Below, piece after piece: positions 60,392 through 64,000 of a DNA stretch of 64,000 bases. The notes under the pieces are model-generated. The model was given only the letters and a program-made list of their open reading frames with translations. It was not told the origin of the DNA and did not search any database. Source of the DNA: Streptacidiphilus rugosus AM-16. Lineage in GTDB: Bacteria; Actinomycetota; Actinomycetes; Streptomycetales; Streptomycetaceae. Within the stretch, counting starts at the first letter, position 1. Each line of letters starts with the position of its first letter. The position numbers and the translations under genes are program-made. Where the stretch lies: NCBI RefSeq assembly GCF_000744655.1, contig NZ_JQMJ01000004.1:3844001-3908000 (forward strand). The letters run 5' to 3'.

Positions 60392-61006
60392 GTGGTGACC
60401 GCCCAGGAATTCGATGTGTTCTACACCGTGTCGTCTCCCCGGCTGGTCGGCCAGTTGTACGTCATGACCGGTGACTGGCCCAAGGCACGGGACGCGGTCC
60501 ACAAGGCGTTCATCCGAGCCTGGAGCCGCCGGGACTTCGATCTGGCCGGCACCCCGGAGGCCTGGGTCCTGGCGACCGCCTGGCGACTCGCGGTCCCGAG
60601 CCGGCGCGAACCGTCGCCCCGAACCTGGACCACCAGGGCACGCTCCCGCCTGACGGGCGGACACGCCGCACTGAACCACGCCACGCCGGGCGACCAACGA
60701 AACGGCGGGACGACGCCGTCAGGACGATCACGGACGCCTGCGGGGCCGAGGCAGAACCTGGGGGTTCGGCTGCGCTCGCTGACTACCGCGCTGCCCGACG
60801 GAGGCACTCTGCTCAGCGCCGAGGACATCCGCCACCGTGGCACCCGCCGACGCCGACGGGCAGACGCCGTGGTGCTGCTGGCTGCCGGCGTGGTCGGCTC
60901 AGCAAGCCTGTTGTACGGGGCAGCCCTGCCAGGTGGGGCGGCCGCCCCGACTCCGACCGTCCCCAACACCCACACGGCCCCACCGCCCGCTGCCGGAGAC
61001 CGCTGA
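60392..61006 (+). CDS. Sigma region-2-like protein fused to a C-terminal membrane segment
   Basis: 204 residues. Residues 1-75 (EFDVFYTVSSPRLVGQLYVMTGDWPKARDAVHKAFIRAWSRRDFDLAGTPEAWVLATAWRL) match region 2 of SigE-type ECF sigma factors. There is no region 4. A low-complexity Arg/Thr/Gly stretch (80-125) leads to LRSLTTALPDGGTLLSAEDIRHRGTRRRRRADAVVLLAAGVVGSASLLYG, which looks like the start of the membrane protein usually encoded after such sigma genes. Probably an in-frame fusion formed by deletion, perhaps non-functional. GTG start after AGGAGAG. Confidence 0.6.
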   Translation: MVTAQEFDVFYTVSSPRLVGQLYVMTGDWPKARDAVHKAFIRAWSRRDFDLAGTPEAWVLATAWRLAVPSRREPSPRTWTTRARSRLTGGHAALNHATPGDQRNGGTTPSGRSRTPAGPRQNLGVRLRSLTTALPDGGTLLSAEDIRHRGTRRRRRADAVVLLAAGVVGSASLLYGAALPGGAAAPTPTVPNTHTAPPPAAGDR

Positions 61007-61485
61007 CGCGTCGTCGCTCCGGTCCAAACACAGGGGCGCGGGCCCCTGGCCGCATCTCGTCAGCGAGACGACCTCGGGACCCGCTCCCACCACTGTCGAC
61101 ACGGCACCCAGGCGGACTTCGGACACTCCACCAGGACTGACTGGGAAGCAGCTGCGACGGCGACCGCGAACAGCATGCCGTGACAATCCCGCCGACCACG
61201 ACCCACCCGCGCACCGCCCGGACGTCGGGGCCGCGCCGGGCGGCCTGCGGGGCGACGTGGTGGAGGATCACGATCCGCTGCGGCTGCCGGCCGCCGGCCG
61301 CCGTAAGTGGTTGTTCGGCTGCGAGGCGGACATCCACGCCGGCCGGCCGAAGGGGATGTCGGGTGTGGGCCGCGGGTTGCCGGGCATGATGGTTGGATCC
61401 CCTCCGACGAGGGGACAGGATTGGCCGCAGCCCCGCCTGCGCTACGGGCGGCTCGGTCCCGAGTGGGTACGGCCGGGGGGCGAAG
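61007..61485. other. Intergenic region, nothing recognised
   Basis: About 480 bp with open frames but no ribosome sites, domain patterns or repeats worth naming. May contain remains of the sigma/anti-sigma region upstream. Confidence 0.35.
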
Positions 61486-61716
61486 GTGTGGAAAGACGTG
61501 TTCCTGTTCGCCTGGGCGCTGCTGTTCACCACCCTCGGCTACGGGATCTACGCGGACTGCCGAGGGCTCGCCAGCAAGAACCTCGAGGCACACCGTCGCT
61601 TTTGGGGCCGCTTCTCGCGAGGGACGATGGCTGACTACCGCCGCAGCGGGATCGCCATCATGGTCGTGGGGGTGCTCTCCTGCGTCCTGGTGGCGTGGGA
61701 CGCGATCCACCAGTAG
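61486..61716 (+). CDS. Small two-helix membrane protein, 76 aa
   Basis: Start GTG at 61486 (VWKDVFLFAW) after a GGGGGG run. Two hydrophobic helices, VFLFAWALLFTTLGYGIY and SGIAIMVVGVLSCVLVAWDAI, flank a basic loop (AHRRFWGRFSRGTMADYRR). No family recognised. Codon pattern and helix layout support a real gene. Confidence 0.5.
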   Translation: MWKDVFLFAWALLFTTLGYGIYADCRGLASKNLEAHRRFWGRFSRGTMADYRRSGIAIMVVGVLSCVLVAWDAIHQ

Positions 61717-62014
61717 TCCGGCAGCTCACCGACCGCGCAGCAGCGGCACCAGCCACCCTGGGCACGTGCTGGCTCCTGACCGGCTACGACCCGGTGCATC
61801 GCCGGGGCCACCCGCCGTGACACCTCTCCGCCCGAGCAGATCGCCACGCGGTTCGCGGACGCTGCGCACCCAGGTGCCAGGCCCGGAGCGGGCTGCGGCT
61901 CGACCCGCCGGGGCTGTCGCTACCCTCCTCGCGGCCGGACCGGCCCACTCTCGTAGCCGAAGATCACCGCTTCCCTACGCGCGCGAGGGAGAACGCACCC
62001 ACAAGGCATCACAT

Positions 62015-62036
62015 TGTGGCACCACGTGGTGCCACA
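62015..62036. promoter_or_regulatory. Perfect 22-bp palindrome (operator candidate)
   Basis: Arms TGTGGCACCAC and GTGGTGCCACA are perfect inverted repeats with no spacer. The half TGGCACC recurs in tandem as GGTGCCA near the gene. It lies 157 bp upstream of the RHH gene. The product of that gene is a ribbon-helix-helix protein, the kind that binds such repeats, so autoregulation is likely. Confidence 0.65.
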
Positions 62037-62164
62037 TGGCCTCAAACAGACGCCATCACCAAGCACCCAACGGCATGCCTCACTGCGGTCCACCAGCCCG
62101 ACATGGCCGATAGAACCACCCATGAGCTGCCAATTCGCGGCACTGAGCCAGAGCGACTTGCAGT

Positions 62165-62182
62165 GGTGCCATATTGGTGCCA
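62165..62182. promoter_or_regulatory. Tandem operator half-sites
   Basis: GGTGCCA occurs at 62165-62171 and 62176-62182, 11 bp apart (one helical turn), each the same half as in the 22-bp palindrome. The second ends 10 bp before the start codon of the RHH gene and adjoins its ribosome site. Confidence 0.6.
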
Positions 62183-62192
62183 TCTTGGAGAC

Positions 62193-62723
62193 ATGGAACT
62201 CACCCAGTACGTCGAAAACCTCCGCCGTGAGCTGACCACTGCGGCCGAGGTCGGCGGCGAGGACGCGCGCGCGCTCGCCGCCCGCCTCCTCCCCTCGCTC
62301 GACGCCGCGGTGCGACTCACCCTGCTCGACGCGCTCTCCGCCGCCGCCGACGAGATCTCCTCCGAGCTCGCACCCGGCTCCGTCGACGTCCGGCTGCGGG
62401 GCGGCGCGGCAGCCTTCGTCGTGACGCCGCCCGCACCGGCTGCCCCAGCCGCCGCAGACACCGCCACCGGCCCGGTCGAGGTGCGGCTGCCGTTCGCCGA
62501 GGGCGACGACGCCGCCATGGTGCGGATCAACCTGCGGCTGCCCGCCAATCTCAAGGCCCTGATCGAGGACGCGGCCGCCGGCGGCGGGCTGTCCGTCAAC
62601 GCCTGGATCGTCCGGGCAGCCGCCGCGGCGCTGACGGGCGAAGGCCGACGCGCCACCCGGCCCGCCTCCGTGCAGAAGCCCGAGCGGGTCGTCGGCGAGA
62701 GCTACAGCGGCTGGGCCCGCTGA
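62193..62723 (+). CDS. Ribbon-helix-helix (HicB/CopG-like) regulator, 176 aa
   Basis: The C-terminal 108-148 (AMVRINLRLPANLKALIEDAAAGGGLSVNAWIVRAAAAAL) is a ribbon-helix-helix DNA-binding unit of the HicB-antitoxin type. The N-terminal half is helical (about 1-60), then a VDVRLRGG...VEVRLP beta linker. The adjacent DUF4097 protein and ABC ATPase lie downstream on the same strand, so this is probably the operon's autoregulator; no toxin gene is present. CTTGGAG precedes the ATG at 62193. Confidence 0.85.
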   Translation: MELTQYVENLRRELTTAAEVGGEDARALAARLLPSLDAAVRLTLLDALSAAADEISSELAPGSVDVRLRGGAAAFVVTPPAPAAPAAADTATGPVEVRLPFAEGDDAAMVRINLRLPANLKALIEDAAAGGGLSVNAWIVRAAAAALTGEGRRATRPASVQKPERVVGESYSGWAR

Positions 62724-62809
62724 TCCCCGCACGACGGCAGATTCCCTCCCGACCCGGCGCCCAGCAGCGAGCCCACCGGCCAGAACCATTCTCAGCAAAG
62801 GACCTTGAG

Positions 62810-63699
62810 ATGTCCGTATCGAACTTCGACACCCCGTTGCCGATCGCCGTCACACTCGACCTCTACGTCGCCGACGTCCGCTTCGCCGTCTCCGAGCGCA
62901 CCGACACGATCGTCGAGGTGTGGCCCAGCGACGCGAACAAGGCCGCCGACATCAAGCCGCCGACAACACCCGCGTCGAGTACGACGCCGGCACCCGGACG
63001 CTGAGCATCGTCTCCAGGAAGCCCATCAACCGGTTCGTCAACTTCAGCAGCCGGCGCCCCGAGTCGATCGACGTCGTCATCCAGCTGCCCACCGACTCCG
63101 ACGTGCGCGGCGAGGCCGGGATCGGGGACTTCCAGGCCGACGGCGTGCTCGGCACGGTCCATCTCAAGACCGACCTGGGAACCGTCCGACTGGCCGAGAC
63201 CGGGCCGCTGACCCTGCGCGGTGGCGTCGGAGCGATCACCGTCGAGGGCGTCAACGGCTCCGCCAAGGTGCTCAGCGGCTCGAGCGACATCCGGATCGGC
63301 GCCGTGGACGGCAGCGCGGAGGTCTCCGCCGGCAACGGGAAGCTGCGTGTCGGCCTCGTGACCGGTCCCGCGAACCTCAAGGCAGCAAACGGCTCGGTGC
63401 ATGTCGACCGGGCACTCGCCGACATCACCGCCGTCAACTCCAACGGCGAGGTGGTCATCGGGGAGGTCGTGCGCGGCAAGGTCAACGCCACGTCCAAGAA
63501 CGGCGGAGTCGAGATCGGTGTCCGCGAGGGCAGCGCCGCGTGGCTGGAGCTGAGCACCCAGGTCGGCCACGTCTACAACGAGCTCGCCTCCACGGATGCC
63601 CCCGAGGCCGACGACCCCGTCGACAAGGTCGAGGTCCACGCGAGCACCAAACTCGGCGACGTCACCATCCGCCGCGCCCCGCGCCTGGAGGAGGCGTGA
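62810..63699 (+). pseudogene. DUF4097 beta-repeat protein, single-base frameshift near the 5' end
   Basis: The start (62810, after AAAGGA) reads MSVSNFDTPLPIAVTLDLYVADVRFAVSERTDTIVEV then SDANKAADIK. At about 62957 the frame changes and the family sequence continues in another frame as AADNTRVEYDAGTRTLSIV and the DUF4097 beta-helix repeats to 63699. Restoring one G (AAGGCC for AAGCC) rejoins the frames. The last four bases overlap the GTG of the ABC gene. Either a recent null mutation or a sequencing deletion. Intact DUF4097 proteins are envelope or cytoplasmic beta-solenoids of unknown role. Confidence 0.8.
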
Positions 63700-64000
63700 C
63701 CAGCGCAGCGGCCTCGCCGAGCGCCGGCCCGGCCACCGCCGCGCCCTCCGGCCTCCCCGCCGTCACCGCCCGCGGTCTGCGTAAGTCCTTCGGCGGCAGG
63801 ACGGTGCTCGACGGCATCGATCTGACCGTCCCGCAGGGCACGATCCTGGCCCTCCTCGGCCCCAACGGGGCCGGCAAGACCACCGCAGTCCACCTCCTCA
63901 CCACCTACCTCCGCCCCGACGCCGGCGAAATCCGCATCTCCGGTCACGACCCGGCCCAGGACCCGCAGGCGGTCCGCCGCTCGATCGGCGTCACCGGCCA
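63696..64000 (+). CDS. ABC transporter ATP-binding protein (DrrA-like), cut by window end
   Basis: Only the first 101 codons are present. VTARGLRKSFGGRTVLDGIDLTVPQGTILALLGPNGAGKTTAVHLLTTYLRPDAGEIRISGHDPAQ contains the Walker A GPNGAGKTT. The pattern is that of daunorubicin-resistance-type drug exporters. The start is a GTG overlapping the stop of the DUF4097 gene, after GGAGGAGG. A membrane permease probably follows outside the window. Confidence 0.93.
   Translation, partial: MTSAAASPSAGPATAAPSGLPAVTARGLRKSFGGRTVLDGIDLTVPQGTILALLGPNGAGKTTAVHLLTTYLRPDAGEIRISGHDPAQDPQAVRRSIGVTG

Larger units (their letters stand above)
61717..62192. other. Intergenic region with the operator array of the RHH operon
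   Basis: About 475 bp. The first 290 bp hold nothing recognised. The right part contains the 22-bp palindrome at 62015-62036 and tandem half-sites at 62165-62182, listed separately. Confidence 0.45.

Noticed and set aside
62193-64000. Interpreting the RHH gene as a HicAB toxin-antitoxin system
   Set aside because: No HicA-like or other toxin gene is adjacent; the partners are DUF4097 and an ABC ATPase.
1-64000. CRISPR array, rRNA or tRNA genes, phage or plasmid genes
   Set aside because: No regularly spaced direct repeats, no conserved RNA gene segments and no integrase or replication genes were seen; the only mobile element recognised is the TnpB unit.

Overview
The window looks like a chromosome segment of a Streptomyces-type actinomycete (Streptomyces or a close relative). 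The DNA is very GC-rich and genes are mostly short-spaced with GGAGG-type ribosome sites or with a TANNNT -10 box directly before the start codon (apparently leaderless). It encodes families typical of that group: WhiB, an SsgB-like cell-division protein, F420-type enzymes, a PknB-like kinase and a mycothiol-type arsenate reductase. No rRNA, tRNA or CRISPR array was seen.

Layout. 1-8.8 kb: end of an Old Yellow Enzyme gene with a divergent MarR regulator, a VanZ-like and a YdcF-like membrane protein, CsbD, glycogen debranching enzyme GlgX, a secreted alpha/beta hydrolase broken by a frameshift, and a 2-hydroxyacid dehydrogenase. 8.9-20.2 kb: a GH15 glycosidase, a cyclase-family protein, cytochrome bd oxidase (cydA-cydB), a GMC oxidoreductase and a divergent glucose-6-phosphate dehydrogenase. 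The last two are separated by a TnpB-only IS200/IS605-type element. A PatB/MalY aminotransferase follows.

20.3-29.4 kb is a nitrogen-assimilation locus: an APC permease, a TetR regulator, two DUF1989 proteins, a urea/guanidine carboxylase and allophanate hydrolase. Near-identical palindromes before the permease and before the first DUF1989 gene imply one TetR regulon. 29.4-42.8 kb holds dispersed single genes: DUF1275, an SDR plus hydrolase pair, PPOX, SRPBCC, WhiB, DUF427, Ser/Thr kinase, DUF2630, aldehyde dehydrogenase, DUF1269, NADPH-FMN reductase, a DUF1326-DUF2182 pair and an LLM oxidoreductase.

42.9-44.9 kb carries an unusual pair: a divergent sigma-like protein followed 3 nt later by an SsgB-like domain fused to a Cys/His-containing N-terminal extension. 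45-54.2 kb: MFS with a ROK regulator, a GlxA-type regulator, a monooxygenase-thioesterase pair, an orphan MerB-like lyase, a tiny 10-residue ORF followed by a strong hairpin, a Uma2-HTH cassette, a zinc-type dehydrogenase and a 2'-5' RNA ligase-like phosphodiesterase (ThpR). 54.3-58 kb is an arsenic locus: ArsO-like monooxygenase, a peptide with four Cys-Cys pairs, two ArsR regulators, an aquaporin and ArsC. 58-64 kb: membrane-protein remnant, GT87 mannosyltransferase, a sigma region-2 protein fused to a membrane segment, a small membrane protein, and at the right edge an operon of a ribbon-helix-helix protein, a frameshifted DUF4097 protein and an ABC ATPase cut by the window end. That operon is preceded by a perfect 22-bp palindrome and tandem half-sites.

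Two single-base frameshifts in otherwise intact genes (about 6302 and 62957), both in GC-rich runs, may be real or may be sequence errors.
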